64,000 bases of DNA from CAYFUF01 sp964394795 (GTDB lineage: Bacteria; Bacillota; Clostridia; Tissierellales; Peptoniphilaceae): the NCBI GenBank assembly GCA_964394795.1, contig CAYMYX010000004.1, forward strand, positions 1 to 64,000, given 5' to 3'. The position numbers and the translations under genes were made by a program. This document shows positions 9,075-18,635 of this stretch, piece after piece; positions within the stretch are counted from its first letter, which is position 1; every line of letters begins with the position of its first letter. A model generated the notes under the pieces. That model saw only the letters and a list, made by a program, of their open reading frames with translations, was not told the origin of the DNA and ran no database searches.

Positions 9075-10682
9075 ATGGTTCAAGAACGCAATCATCCGCT
9101 TGACCAGAAGGACGTGAGTGCCCCAGGCACTCATGAATCTTCTTCTATGAAAGCGGTTACAACAACGAGAAAAGAAAAGTTAGCCCCAACCCTCCAGAGG
9201 GTGGATTTCGATCGGGGAATGGGCATCATCTTGCCTATCTTCTCTTTGCCTTCAGATTACGGCATCGGCAGTTTTGGACAAGAAGCTTATCGCTTTTGCG
9301 ATTTTCTAGCCGAATCGAAGATGAAATACTGGCAACTTTTGCCTTTAGGACAAACCAGCTATGGGGACTCACCTTACTCCAGCTTCTCCAGCTATGCCGG
9401 TAACCCCTATTTTATCGACCTAAATATTCTCTGTGAAGAAGGATTGTTGAACAAGGAAGAATTGGAACCCATCAACTTTGGAGATAATCCTGAATACGTC
9501 AATTATGCTCTTCAATACAACAATCGCTTCCGCATTTTAGAGAAAGCCTTCCACAATGCGAAGGACCATCGACTAAAAGAAAGACAAGAGTTTTTCAAGA
9601 AGAACAAATCTTGGTTGGAAGATCATGCCCTGTTCATGGCCATCAAAAAGGACCAATTGGATGTTGAGTGGACGGAGTGGCCAGAAGACCTGAGACACCA
9701 CCAGAAAAAAGCCTTGAAGGAATTTGCGGAGAATCATAAGAATCAATTGGAATTCCAATATTTCATTCAGTTTAAGTTTTTTGAACAATGGGAAACTTTA
9801 AAGAATTATGCTCACCGATTGGGTATCCAACTTATTGGTGACATGCCAATCTATGTTGCCATGGATTCCGTTGACGTGTGGGCAAATGCGGATCAGTTTC
9901 TATTAGATGATGAATTGAAGCCTACCGTCGTTGCAGGTGCTCCACCTGACTTCTTTACCAAGGAAGGTCAGCGGTGGGGGAACCCCATTTACGATTGGGA
10001 CAAGATGAAAGCAAATGACTACGACTTTTGGAAGAAGCGGGTGAAGATTCACATGGACCTCTATGACATCCTCCGCTTGGATCACTTTATTGGATTTGGC
10101 AATTACTGGTCGGTTCCCGCTGAGGATGAAACGGCGAGGAATGGTTACTGGGTGGATGGCCCGGGGATGGACCTCTTCCAATCTTTGGAAAAGGAACTGG
10201 GGCCTCTACCTTTTCTCATTGAAGACCTGGGTGTCCTTAGCGACAAAGTCATTGACCTCCGAGAGGAGACTGGTTTTGTCGGAATGAATCCCATTCAGTT
10301 TGCCTTTGGTGAAGATAATTCCGAATATTTGCCCCATAATTTAGAATTTAGAAGTTCGATTTATACGTCGACCCATGATTCCGATACGTTAATGGGTTGG
10401 TGGAAGGACCTAGATTTAGTGACAAGAGAATACGCTACTCAATATTTTGGCTTGAATGAAAAAGAAGGCATACTATGGGGTATCGTCCGAGGGGTAGCAA
10501 GTTCAGTCGCCGATATCTGTATTGTCCAAATGCAAGATATTCTCGGCTTGGATAATGAGTCGAGAATGAATGTCCCAGGTTTATTGGGTGGCAACTGGAA
10601 GTGGCGAATGGGCTACGAATATTTTGACCGCCAATTGATGATGAAATTAAGAGATATTGCAACCTTATACGGGAGGAATTAA
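9075..10682 (+). CDS. malQ: 4-alpha-glucanotransferase (amylomaltase)
   Basis: MalQ (GH77) moves glucan segments between maltodextrins and releases glucose. Signatures include GIILPIFSLPSDYGIGSFG near residue 52, QLLPLGQTSYGDSPYSS, the nucleophile region RLDHFIGFGNYW, and the acid/base FLIEDLGVL. At 535 residues it is about 30-40 longer than usual because of a charged N-terminal extension (residues 1-40) before the barrel. An internal ATG at 9147 could be the real start, but the GGAGG at 9062-9066 favours 9075. The stop overlaps the glgP ATG by one base, so MalQ and GlgP are made together to degrade glycogen or maltodextrin. Confidence 0.93.
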   Translation: MVQERNHPLDQKDVSAPGTHESSSMKAVTTTRKEKLAPTLQRVDFDRGMGIILPIFSLPSDYGIGSFGQEAYRFCDFLAESKMKYWQLLPLGQTSYGDSPYSSFSSYAGNPYFIDLNILCEEGLLNKEELEPINFGDNPEYVNYALQYNNRFRILEKAFHNAKDHRLKERQEFFKKNKSWLEDHALFMAIKKDQLDVEWTEWPEDLRHHQKKALKEFAENHKNQLEFQYFIQFKFFEQWETLKNYAHRLGIQLIGDMPIYVAMDSVDVWANADQFLLDDELKPTVVAGAPPDFFTKEGQRWGNPIYDWDKMKANDYDFWKKRVKIHMDLYDILRLDHFIGFGNYWSVPAEDETARNGYWVDGPGMDLFQSLEKELGPLPFLIEDLGVLSDKVIDLREETGFVGMNPIQFAFGEDNSEYLPHNLEFRSSIYTSTHDSDTLMGWWKDLDLVTREYATQYFGLNEKEGILWGIVRGVASSVADICIVQMQDILGLDNESRMNVPGLLGGNWKWRMGYEYFDRQLMMKLRDIATLYGRN

Positions 10683-13048
10683 TGACTACAGAGCAATTCA
10701 GAAATGAACTACAAATGAATCTACAAAATGAATTCGGTGTGGATTACGAACATTCATCTACCTTTGAGAAGTATGGTGCTCTTTCAAAGACGGTGATGAA
10801 CCGTATCCAAGAAGACTGGAAAGAAACGAAAGAAAAGAATAAAAGTCGCAGGAATGCATACTACTTCTCTGCTGAGTTTCTTATCGGAAGATCGTTAGGA
10901 AATAACCTCCTTAACTTAGGTCTCTTGGATGAAGCGAAGGAAGTGCTACAGGATACCGGGGTTGATTTGGCCGATTTAGAAGACCAAGAGGAAGATGCTG
11001 CTTTAGGTAACGGTGGCTTGGGCCGTCTAGCGGCTTGTTTTGTTGAGTCTGCGGCAACCGAGAATCTCCCGGTCCAGGGCTACGGCGTCCGCTACTCTCA
11101 AGGTATCTTCAAGCAAAAGTTTGTCGACGGTTTCCAACAGGAAATGGGCGATGACTGGCTAAAGAAAGGCGACTTCTGGTCTGTTCGTAGAGAGTCCGAT
11201 GCAAAATTGGTTTCCTTCCGCGACCAAAAGGTCTTGGCCGTTCCTTACGATATGCCTATCGTTGGTTACCACAATGGCGTTGTCAATACGCTTCGCTTGT
11301 GGCAAGCTGAGCCACTAAACAGTGGCTTCAACTTCGATCATTTCAATAACTTCGAGTATGATAAAGCAGTTCAGGATAAAAACAGAGCTGAAGACATTAC
11401 CCGCGTTTTGTATCCTAATGACATTCAACGCGCGGGCAAAGTTTTGCGTCTAAAGCAACAATACTTCTTCACTTCAGCCAGTATCCAAGACGTGATTAGC
11501 AAGTATAAGCAAAACTTCCCTGCAGATAAGACCTTCAAGCACTTCCCTGAGTACCATATCTTCCAATTAAATGATACTCATCCGGTTATTGCTATACCAG
11601 AACTTATGCGCATTCTTATTGATGAGGAAGGAATATCTTGGGACGAAGCTTATGCTATTGTTACAAAGAGTTTTGCTTTCACTAACCATACCGTCTTACA
11701 AGAAGCCCTTGAAAAGTGGAGTTTAGATATTGTCGATGAAGTGAATCCACGCTGTTTAACCTTGATTCGCGAAGTTGACCAGAAGATGATTTCCGAGCTC
11801 CGCAAGATTGAAATGGATGAGGAGAAAATCAACACTCACCGCATTATTCATGATAACGTCGTCGAGATGGCCTACCTTGCCATCTGGGTGTCTAACAGCG
11901 TTAACGGCGTTGCGGAAATCCACACCAATATCTTGAAGGATGAGACGCTTAAGCAATGGTATGATCTTGTGCCTGAGCGCTTTAACAATAAGACTAATGG
12001 TGTTACCCCAAGACGTTGGTTACAGTATGCTAACCCAGAATTAACTAGCTTTATTAACGAGAGAATCGGGGAAGACTGGCAACATGACTTGACTAAGCTT
12101 AAAGAGTTAGAAAACTACCTTGAAGACGATCAGTCATTAGAAGAACTCAACCGTATCAAGCAAGTCAAGAAAGAGCAATTAGTCAAGTTTATCGAGAAGT
12201 CGGAAGGCGTGCAAATCAATGCCGAATCCATCTTTGATATTCAAATCAAACGTCTTCACGAGTATAAGCGTCAGTTGCTCAACGCCCTACACATCGTCTA
12301 CCTTTACAATAAGCTAAAGAAGAATCCAGGCTTGGATATGGTGCCAAGAACCTATATCTTTGGCGCTAAGGCTGCACCGGGTTACTTCCGTGCAAAGGCA
12401 ATTATCAAGTTCATCAACGAAATTGCCAAGTTAGTCAACAACGATAAAGATGTTCGCGACAAGCTGCGCGTCGTCTTTATTCAAAATTACCGAGTAAGCG
12501 CAGCTGAGGAGCTGTTCCCTGCAGCAGATGTCTCTGAACAAATCTCTACAGCGGGTAAGGAAGCGTCAGGAACTGGTAACATGAAGTTCATGATGAACGC
12601 AACTCCAACCTTGGGCACTTACGATGGTGCGAATGTAGAAATCTTCCGTGAAGCGGGCGAGGAAGCAAACTTCCGCTTTGGCGCTACTGTGGAGGAGTTA
12701 GCTGAGATTGAAAGCACCTATAACTCTAAGGAATTCTACTACCGTGATATCGAATTAAAGAAGGCGGTGGATATGCTGCTGAACGAGGAAAGCATTACCG
12801 ACAACGGCACCTTCATGTTCTTAGATATTTATAATGAGTTGGTGTCCCCTCAAAACGGTGGCCGTGCTGACCAATACTTCAATCTCTATGACTTCAGAAG
12901 TTACGTTGAGGCGCAAGAAAAGGTAGATGAGGCCTACCGTGACCGCAGAGGCTGGGCACAGAAGTGTCTCAAGAACTTAGCTAACTCCGGTTATTTCTCA
13001 TCAGACCGTACAATCCGCGAATATGCTGAAGATATTTGGAGAGTCTAA
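10682..13048 (+). CDS. glgP: Glycogen/maltodextrin phosphorylase
   Basis: This 788-residue GT35 enzyme releases glucose-1-phosphate from alpha-1,4-glucans. The PLP-binding lysine is K635 in EASGTGNMKF. ALGNGGLGRLAACF and QLNDTHP are further family signatures. It starts one base inside the malQ stop, with GGGAGG at 10671-10676. No glycogen synthesis genes are in the window, so the pair could serve either stored glycogen or imported maltodextrin. Confidence 0.95.
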   Translation: MTTEQFRNELQMNLQNEFGVDYEHSSTFEKYGALSKTVMNRIQEDWKETKEKNKSRRNAYYFSAEFLIGRSLGNNLLNLGLLDEAKEVLQDTGVDLADLEDQEEDAALGNGGLGRLAACFVESAATENLPVQGYGVRYSQGIFKQKFVDGFQQEMGDDWLKKGDFWSVRRESDAKLVSFRDQKVLAVPYDMPIVGYHNGVVNTLRLWQAEPLNSGFNFDHFNNFEYDKAVQDKNRAEDITRVLYPNDIQRAGKVLRLKQQYFFTSASIQDVISKYKQNFPADKTFKHFPEYHIFQLNDTHPVIAIPELMRILIDEEGISWDEAYAIVTKSFAFTNHTVLQEALEKWSLDIVDEVNPRCLTLIREVDQKMISELRKIEMDEEKINTHRIIHDNVVEMAYLAIWVSNSVNGVAEIHTNILKDETLKQWYDLVPERFNNKTNGVTPRRWLQYANPELTSFINERIGEDWQHDLTKLKELENYLEDDQSLEELNRIKQVKKEQLVKFIEKSEGVQINAESIFDIQIKRLHEYKRQLLNALHIVYLYNKLKKNPGLDMVPRTYIFGAKAAPGYFRAKAIIKFINEIAKLVNNDKDVRDKLRVVFIQNYRVSAAEELFPAADVSEQISTAGKEASGTGNMKFMMNATPTLGTYDGANVEIFREAGEEANFRFGATVEELAEIESTYNSKEFYYRDIELKKAVDMLLNEESITDNGTFMFLDIYNELVSPQNGGRADQYFNLYDFRSYVEAQEKVDEAYRDRRGWAQKCLKNLANSGYFSSDRTIREYAEDIWRV

Positions 13049-13052
13049 GTCG

Positions 13053-13070
13053 AAAGTCTGCAGACTTTTC
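13053..13070 (+). terminator. Weak terminator-like palindrome after glgP
   Basis: AAAGTCTGCAGACTTT is a perfect palindrome followed by TTCCC. The U tract is short, so read-through into fba is possible. Confidence 0.35.
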
Positions 13071-13134
13071 CCAAATACGGTATGATAAAGTAGAGAAAAA
13101 CAGACAGTGTGATGGTGTGAAATAGGAGGTCAAT

Positions 13135-14001
13135 ATGTTAGTATCTGCAAAAGAAATGCTCAATAAGGCCGTAGAAGGTCACTATGCAATCGGACAGTTC
13201 AATATCAACAACTTAGAATGGACAAAAGCAATCTTACAAGCTGCTGAAGAGACGAAGAGCCCAGTTATCTTGGGTGTCTCCGGTGGTGCAGGCAAGTATA
13301 TGACTGGCTTTAGCACAGTTATTGCCATGGTCGAAGCAATGGACAAGGCAATGGGAATCACCGTTCCTGTCGCCGTTCACCTTGACCACGGTAACTACGA
13401 GCAAGCGAAAGAATGTATCGAAGTTGGTTTTACTTCCGTTATGTTTGACGGATCAGCTTACGATTTGGAAGAGAACTTAGCAAAGACGAAAGAAATTGTA
13501 GAGCTTGCTCACGCGAAAGGGATCTCCGTCGAAGCGGAAGTTGGCTCAATCGGTGGAGAAGAGGACGGCATCGTTGGTGCCGGAGAAATTGCTGATCCTA
13601 ACGAATGTAAGCAATTAGCAGATACCGGAATCGACTTCTTAGCAGCTGGTATCGGTAACATCCACGGTGTATATCCTGAAAACTGGGCCGGTTTAGACTT
13701 TACCGCCTTAGAAGGTATCAAAGATTTAACAGGTGACCTACCATTGGTTCTCCACGGAGGAACAGGAATCCCAGAGGAGATGGTTAAACAAGCCATCGAT
13801 TTTGGTGTTGCAAAGATTAATGTCAATACGGAATGCCAACTCGTATTCGCTGAAGCGACAAGAAAGTATATTGAAGCCGGCAAAGACAGAGAAGGAAAGG
13901 GCTTTGATCCAAGAAAACTACTTCTTCCTGGAACGGAAGCAATCACTGCTTTGGTTAAGGAAAAGATGGACATGTTTGGTTCCTCAGGTAAAGCTGAATA
14001 A
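13135..14001 (+). CDS. fba: Class II fructose-1,6-bisphosphate aldolase
   Basis: This 288-residue, zinc-dependent glycolytic enzyme interconverts fructose-1,6-bisphosphate with DHAP and glyceraldehyde-3-phosphate. HLDHG at residues 82-86 holds the catalytic aspartate and a zinc histidine. AEVGSIGGEEDG and LVLHGGTGIPEE give further ligands. The gene has an excellent AGGAGG site and a TATGAT -10 candidate at 13081, so it probably has its own promoter even though glgP precedes it. Confidence 0.96.
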   Translation: MLVSAKEMLNKAVEGHYAIGQFNINNLEWTKAILQAAEETKSPVILGVSGGAGKYMTGFSTVIAMVEAMDKAMGITVPVAVHLDHGNYEQAKECIEVGFTSVMFDGSAYDLEENLAKTKEIVELAHAKGISVEAEVGSIGGEEDGIVGAGEIADPNECKQLADTGIDFLAAGIGNIHGVYPENWAGLDFTALEGIKDLTGDLPLVLHGGTGIPEEMVKQAIDFGVAKINVNTECQLVFAEATRKYIEAGKDREGKGFDPRKLLLPGTEAITALVKEKMDMFGSSGKAE

Positions 14002-14040
14002 GTTCTTTTATACACTCGTATTTTAAAATGGGATTAAATG

Positions 14041-14062
14041 GGCCTTTCCTTAGGGAAAGGCC
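14041..14062 (+). terminator. Hairpin after fba
   Basis: GGCCTTTCC (14041-14049) pairs perfectly with GGAAAGGCC (14054-14062) around TTAG. The bases directly after it are TTGAACCCCCCC rather than a U tract. It may work as a terminator only with the T-rich sequence from 14079 on, or as an mRNA-stabilising hairpin. Confidence 0.55.
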
Positions 14063-14167
14063 TTGAACCCCCCCATTATTTAATCTTTTATTTCGTATTC
14101 TTTTTTTATATTTATTTTTTTGATTTACTCTCAACAATTTTTTATTTCATTCAAACGGAGGTTCCCA

Positions 14168-15727
14168 TTGAAGGCGAATTATGATCATATGACCGTCGTC
14201 GAACTACGCCAGCTAAGCAAAGACAGAGGTTTAGCAGCAAGTTACAAGTATAAGAAAACAGAGCTTGTATCATGGTTGGAAGACGATGATAAAAAGCAAG
14301 CGAAAAGCAATACACCCAACAAGAAAAGAAAGGCAAGAGAAAATTCAGCCCCTTTGTCATTTGTTGAAGAACAACCTGTATCCAAACAGAAAAAAGAGAC
14401 GGTGAGTTACATCGCCCCATCGAAAAAGCAGGCTCAACTGAATGAAATCAAAGAAGAGAAAGAGGAAGTCAAGCCTGAGGAAACATCGGAAGATGCAGGT
14501 TCCCTTTTCAATCTTGATACTATTGGGGACGAACAAACCGAAAATAAAGAAGAGACCGAAGATGAGTACCGCCACGACTTACCTTTTACGGTAGGTACCC
14601 TGGAGGTAATGCAGGACGGCTATGGTTTCCTTCGTTCGGAAACGGAAGATGGGCAAAACGTCGATTTCTATGTGCCTGCTTCTCATATTAAGCGCTTCCA
14701 ACTTAGAACCGGCGACTTGATTGAAGGTATTGTCGGTGACAACCACGATAAAGACAAGTATGCACCTATCATCTACGTGAACAGTATTAACGGAACTTCA
14801 CCAATTACTTATCGGAACCGGGTAGATTTCGATGACTTGACTCCGGTCTATGCCAACGAAAGGATCCGTTTGGAAAGGAAGTCCAACGACATTTCCACCC
14901 GAATTGTGGATCTGGTTGCCCCGATTGGCAAAGGCCAACGTGGCATGATTGTCAGTCCACCTAAGGCGGGTAAGACATCACTACTAAAGGCAATCGCCCA
15001 TTCTGTTGAGGAACTTTACCCTGAGGTGTACTTATTTATCCTCCTTATCGACGAGCGGCCTGAAGAAGTTACCGACTTTGAACGAAGTGTGAACCTTCTT
15101 CGGGATGCAGAGAGTAATGTCCGCACGGAAGTTATATCATCCACTTTCGATAAACCTGCGCAAAACCATGTACAAACCGCAGAAGCTCTTCTAGATAGGG
15201 TAAAGAGACTAGTGGAAAGTGGTCAGGATGTGATGATTTTGATGGACTCCTTAACCAGACTGTCCAGAGCCTATAACATCACCACTTCACCCAGTGGTCG
15301 GACCCTGTCAGGTGGTCTCGATCCCGTTGCCCTCTATCCGCCAAAGCGATTCTTTGGATCGGCGAGAAATATTGATGGTCACGGCAGTTTAACTATCCTG
15401 GCAACCTGTTTGAAAGACACCGGATCTCGTATGGATGACATGATTTATGAGGAGTTCAAGGGAACCGGTAACATGGAAGTACATCTAAGCAGAGACCTAT
15501 CTGAGCTTCGCATCTTCCCGGCTATTGACATATTTGCCTCTGGCACCCGCAGAGACGATCTCTTGTTGGATCCAAAAGAACAGAGGACCATGTTGGAGAT
15601 TCGTAGAAAGGGCAGGGGGCAAAGGCAGGAAGAGACCTATGCCCAATTTGTGAAGCTAATCAGCAACACGGCTAATAACGAGGATTTCTGCACCTTGGTT
15701 TTGCATAATGCCGACAAGAATAAGTAA
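14168..15727 (+). CDS. rho: Transcription termination factor Rho
   Basis: Rho is a hexameric RNA-dependent ATPase that ends transcription. I chose the TTG at 14168 because GGAGG (14157-14161) is 6 nt upstream and Rho_N homology (MTVVELRQLSKDRGL) begins directly after it; an in-frame ATG at 14120 has no RBS. The order is a Rho_N domain (residues 1-40), a charged insertion of about 100 residues rich in Lys, Glu and Gln, the RNA-binding cold-shock fold (TLEVMQDGYGFLRS), and the ATPase core with Walker A PPKAGKTS (near 265) and Walker B VMILMDSLTR. A long T-rich leader lies between fba and the start. Confidence 0.95.
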   Translation: MKANYDHMTVVELRQLSKDRGLAASYKYKKTELVSWLEDDDKKQAKSNTPNKKRKARENSAPLSFVEEQPVSKQKKETVSYIAPSKKQAQLNEIKEEKEEVKPEETSEDAGSLFNLDTIGDEQTENKEETEDEYRHDLPFTVGTLEVMQDGYGFLRSETEDGQNVDFYVPASHIKRFQLRTGDLIEGIVGDNHDKDKYAPIIYVNSINGTSPITYRNRVDFDDLTPVYANERIRLERKSNDISTRIVDLVAPIGKGQRGMIVSPPKAGKTSLLKAIAHSVEELYPEVYLFILLIDERPEEVTDFERSVNLLRDAESNVRTEVISSTFDKPAQNHVQTAEALLDRVKRLVESGQDVMILMDSLTRLSRAYNITTSPSGRTLSGGLDPVALYPPKRFFGSARNIDGHGSLTILATCLKDTGSRMDDMIYEEFKGTGNMEVHLSRDLSELRIFPAIDIFASGTRRDDLLLDPKEQRTMLEIRRKGRGQRQEETYAQFVKLISNTANNEDFCTLVLHNADKNK

Positions 15728-15734
15728 GCTTAAC

Positions 15735-15764
15735 CGGCTTGCTTATGGCCAGTGAAAAGTAGTA
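15735..15764 (+). promoter_or_regulatory. Probable promoter of the phasin-like/aarF operon
   Basis: TTGCTT (15735-15740), an 18-nt spacer and TAAAAT (15759-15764) lie about 50 bp upstream of the next start. Confidence 0.45.
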
Positions 15765-15813
15765 AAATGAACATGCAAGTGAAATGTTACTCGAAATGCT
15801 ATAGGGGGATGAC

Positions 15814-16122
15814 ATGAAGGAACAAATCGATAAAGCAATCAATTTTGGTGTTGGAATCTTTGCCTATTCAAAAGAGAAAATCGAGTCTCTCGTTGAAGAT
15901 ATGGTGGAAAGAGGAGAAGTCAAGAAAGAAGAAGCTTCTAAAGTTGTTGATGATCTCGTTCAAAAGGGTCAGGACCAAAGAAACAAGATGAACAACTACA
16001 TCGATGAACAGCTTGCTGAGAAGACAGCAAACTTTGCAACGAAAAATGATGTTCGCCAAATTATTCGTGAAGAATTGAGATTTGCTCAGGACAAGACGGA
16101 TAACCAAGATCAACAGTTCTAA
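15814..16122 (+). CDS. Phasin-like coiled-coil protein
   Basis: The 102 residues are highly charged and predicted helical, without a signal peptide or membrane segment. The FGVGIFAYSKEKIESLVEDMVERGEV stretch is like small phasin-superfamily proteins of Bacillota. These often lie beside an AarF/UbiB kinase gene, as here. Their role is unknown; in other bacteria phasins coat polyester granules, but no PHA synthase is in the window. The RBS is ATAGGGGG. A terminator follows directly. Confidence 0.65.
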   Translation: MKEQIDKAINFGVGIFAYSKEKIESLVEDMVERGEVKKEEASKVVDDLVQKGQDQRNKMNNYIDEQLAEKTANFATKNDVRQIIREELRFAQDKTDNQDQQF

Positions 16123-16128
16123 GAGAGT

Positions 16129-16154
16129 GGTCGATCGTCAAGATCGACCTTTTC
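16129..16154 (+). terminator. Terminator after phasin-like gene
   Basis: GGTCGATC (16129-16136) pairs perfectly with GATCGACC (16142-16149) around GTCAA, followed by TTTTCT. With a short U tract it may be leaky, letting some transcripts reach aarF. Confidence 0.75.
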
Positions 16155-16203
16155 TATATTAACCTTTGCTCGGTCTTTCGTAGCGGTAGCAAGTGAGGCA
16201 GGC

Positions 16204-17856
16204 ATGGCAACACAAAACAAAAACTCGAAGCGAGTAATCTTGAAGAAAATTCTTTCTTCTAAGATTCTTTTTGATGCCCGTCAATGGGTCAAATTATCCA
16301 AAGAAGAGGATAAGGAAGACCGGAGGATTGTGGTCGAGGAAACCATCGGCAAGAAGCTATACGCCTTGTTGGAAGACCTGGGTCCTAGCTATATCAAGCT
16401 AGGGCAAATTCTTTCCACCCGCTATGATATTTTGCCCCAACCAATAATCGACGAACTAGAAAAGCTCCAGGATGATGTTGCCCCTTTGCCTTTCCATGAA
16501 ATGAGAGGGCAGATTGAACACGAAATTGGTCGGGACATCGGTGTGGTTTTTGAAAGCTTTGATGAAAATCCGATTGCTTCGGCTTCCATTGCTCAAGTTT
16601 ATAAAGCCACGATTAGGGAAACTCAGCAGAGTGTTGTATTGAAGGTGAGAAGACCTGGTATCAAGGAAGTCATACAAGCGGACATTCAGGTGATGCGGGA
16701 ATTAGCGGACACCTTAGATCGCTTCTTTTCTTTTTCTCAGATTATCGACTATGAGGGGATGCTGTCTGAATTTCACCGCCAGCTCCTTGATGAGTTGGAT
16801 TTCCGCAAGGAAGCCAAGAACTTGACCAAGTTCCAGGATATGATCAGGCGGGACAAATATGTCCATACCCCAACACTTCTTCCGGAATTGTCCGGAGAAG
16901 AGCTACTTACGATGGAGTACATTGATGCGCCTTCACTTCGCCATATCGTAAAAACCTATCGGAAGAATGATCGGGCAGATGTAGCTAAGAGGCTCCTTTA
17001 TTCCTATGCCAACCAAGTCTTCCGAGATGGCTTTTTCCATGGAGACCCCCACCCCGGTAACATCCTGATTAATTCCACGGAAGATATCGTCTTTCTTGAC
17101 TTCGGCATAATGGGCAGCCTGTCGGTTAAGGACAAGTATGCCATCCTTGTGCTCTTCCTGGGAATTACCAGAGATTCACCACGGGTGATCATCGATGCCC
17201 TTGGGCAGTTGGACCTTTTAAATCCCAACGCGGATAATGCTAGACTTCAGGATGATATTCAACGAATTTTGGACTATTACTTAACCTTGACCTTAAAGGA
17301 GATTGACCTTCAAGTCATGATTAATGACTTCTTCAACCTCCTCTATAAATATCAAATTAGATTACCGGGTTCTTTAACGATGTTCTTTAAGGCTTTGGCC
17401 ATCCTCGAGGGGGTCATCACCTCACTAGATTTAGATCAGAATATTTTGGAAATGGCCCAACCTATCGCAAGGAAGTTACTCAAAAACTTTATCAGCAAGG
17501 ATTATTTGACCGCTACGGTATTTCCGGCGATATACGACAGCGGGGTTATTGCCAGAGATATGCCCAGTTGGGTAGCTGACTTCGGTCGGAGCCTTCAGCG
17601 GCGGGACTTTCGTTTTGGCCTCTCCCACCAGGCAAGTCCCGAGGAAAGTAGGAGGCATAATAGCCGAGTTAAACTTGGGTCCCTTACGGCTTTCCTGATA
17701 GCCAATGGTCTTTTCTTCTTGATTCTTTTCTTTGCCCAGAATCTGGTGCCGCGCCTCGGAGAGAACCTTTTAGTACAGATATTCCTGTGGATATCGGCTA
17801 TACTAGAACTGGTGATGATTGTTCTGTACCGCAAACTGTGGAAGAAGTTAGATTGA
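16204..17856 (+). CDS. AarF/UbiB (ABC1) family atypical kinase
   Basis: This 550-residue protein has the atypical kinase KxGQ motif (YIKLGQILSTRYD), the altered P-loop ASASIAQVYKA, the catalytic HGDPHPGNIL and the metal-binding FLDFGIMGS. Two membrane helices near residues 490-548 anchor it. In bacteria with ubiquinone UbiB supports quinone synthesis, probably by moving lipids; the role in clostridia is not settled. It follows the phasin-like gene and lies 11 bp before the thioesterase gene, a set that suggests lipid-related work. Confidence 0.9.
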   Translation: MATQNKNSKRVILKKILSSKILFDARQWVKLSKEEDKEDRRIVVEETIGKKLYALLEDLGPSYIKLGQILSTRYDILPQPIIDELEKLQDDVAPLPFHEMRGQIEHEIGRDIGVVFESFDENPIASASIAQVYKATIRETQQSVVLKVRRPGIKEVIQADIQVMRELADTLDRFFSFSQIIDYEGMLSEFHRQLLDELDFRKEAKNLTKFQDMIRRDKYVHTPTLLPELSGEELLTMEYIDAPSLRHIVKTYRKNDRADVAKRLLYSYANQVFRDGFFHGDPHPGNILINSTEDIVFLDFGIMGSLSVKDKYAILVLFLGITRDSPRVIIDALGQLDLLNPNADNARLQDDIQRILDYYLTLTLKEIDLQVMINDFFNLLYKYQIRLPGSLTMFFKALAILEGVITSLDLDQNILEMAQPIARKLLKNFISKDYLTATVFPAIYDSGVIARDMPSWVADFGRSLQRRDFRFGLSHQASPEESRRHNSRVKLGSLTAFLIANGLFFLILFFAQNLVPRLGENLLVQIFLWISAILELVMIVLYRKLWKKLD

Positions 17857-17867
17857 AGAGGTAAATT

Positions 17868-18635
17868 TTGAAGTATCTGCAAACAAGTGGCAACGAATTC
17901 TACTTAGACTGGCATATTCCTTATTTCCTATGCGATGAAGAATTGGTGCTTACCTTACCGGGTCTGATTCACATGTGGACGGATACGGCGATCATGCATT
18001 ACGAAGCCGTGTATACACCGAAGGAAAAAGATCATAAGGTTTGGATGGTCTACTCTTGGGACATTCGATTTAAGCGCTTTCCCGTCGCCCACACCAAGGT
18101 CAAGACGGTGACTTTTCCTTATGAATACAATCGCTTTTTTGCCAAGAGGAATTTTTTGTTGCTGGATGAGGAAGATAATATTCTTGCTTATGCGGATAGT
18201 GTCTGGCTGCTTGTTGATGTGGAGAAACAGAGACCCGGGCGAATCGACGGGGACCTGTTCAATAGTTTCGGTGAGACGGAAGCATTTTATACTAAGCCTA
18301 GACCTAAGCTTCAGGAGCTTGACCACTACAGCGAACGCCGAAGCCTAAGCCCACGGAAAACGGACATCGACAGCAATCATCACGTTAACAATGCCTCCAT
18401 CATTGACTGGTTCAACGAAGTCAACGTGGATTTTGCCGGAGACTACGCCAGTCTCTCGTCCTTTATCATTTGCTACGAGAAGCAGATTTTTATGGACGAC
18501 GAGCCTGTGATTGAGATGGAAAAGATTGAAGATAATAAGATACTTGCTCGCATCGTGGCAGGGGGAACAACCCGGGTCACTGCGGAAGCAACATTTAAAG
18601 ATAATACCGAGCTGAAAGGGGGTAACCTTGCTTAA
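17868..18635 (+). CDS. Acyl-ACP thioesterase
   Basis: The 255 residues form a double hotdog protein of the FatA/FatB-like family, which releases free fatty acids from acyl carrier protein. MKYLQTSGNEFYLDWHI opens the first hotdog. DSNHHVNNASIIDWFNE carries the NxHxNN-type catalytic stretch of the second. The start is TTG with GAGG just upstream. It overlaps the next gene by 8 bp. Bacterial homologs make fatty acids for phospholipid recycling or secretion; the substrate chain length is not readable here. Confidence 0.85.
   Translation: MKYLQTSGNEFYLDWHIPYFLCDEELVLTLPGLIHMWTDTAIMHYEAVYTPKEKDHKVWMVYSWDIRFKRFPVAHTKVKTVTFPYEYNRFFAKRNFLLLDEEDNILAYADSVWLLVDVEKQRPGRIDGDLFNSFGETEAFYTKPRPKLQELDHYSERRSLSPRKTDIDSNHHVNNASIIDWFNEVNVDFAGDYASLSSFIICYEKQIFMDDEPVIEMEKIEDNKILARIVAGGTTRVTAEATFKDNTELKGGNLA

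Noticed and set aside
14067..14097. ACCCCCCC followed by CGTA before rho, resembling the SigI-type elements
   Set aside because: The offset is 27 nt, not 24, and the bases after both boxes do not match the other three; low specificity.
14120..14167. Upstream ATG as start of rho
   Set aside because: No ribosome binding site; the TTG at 14168 has GGAGG 6 nt upstream and matches the Rho N-terminus.
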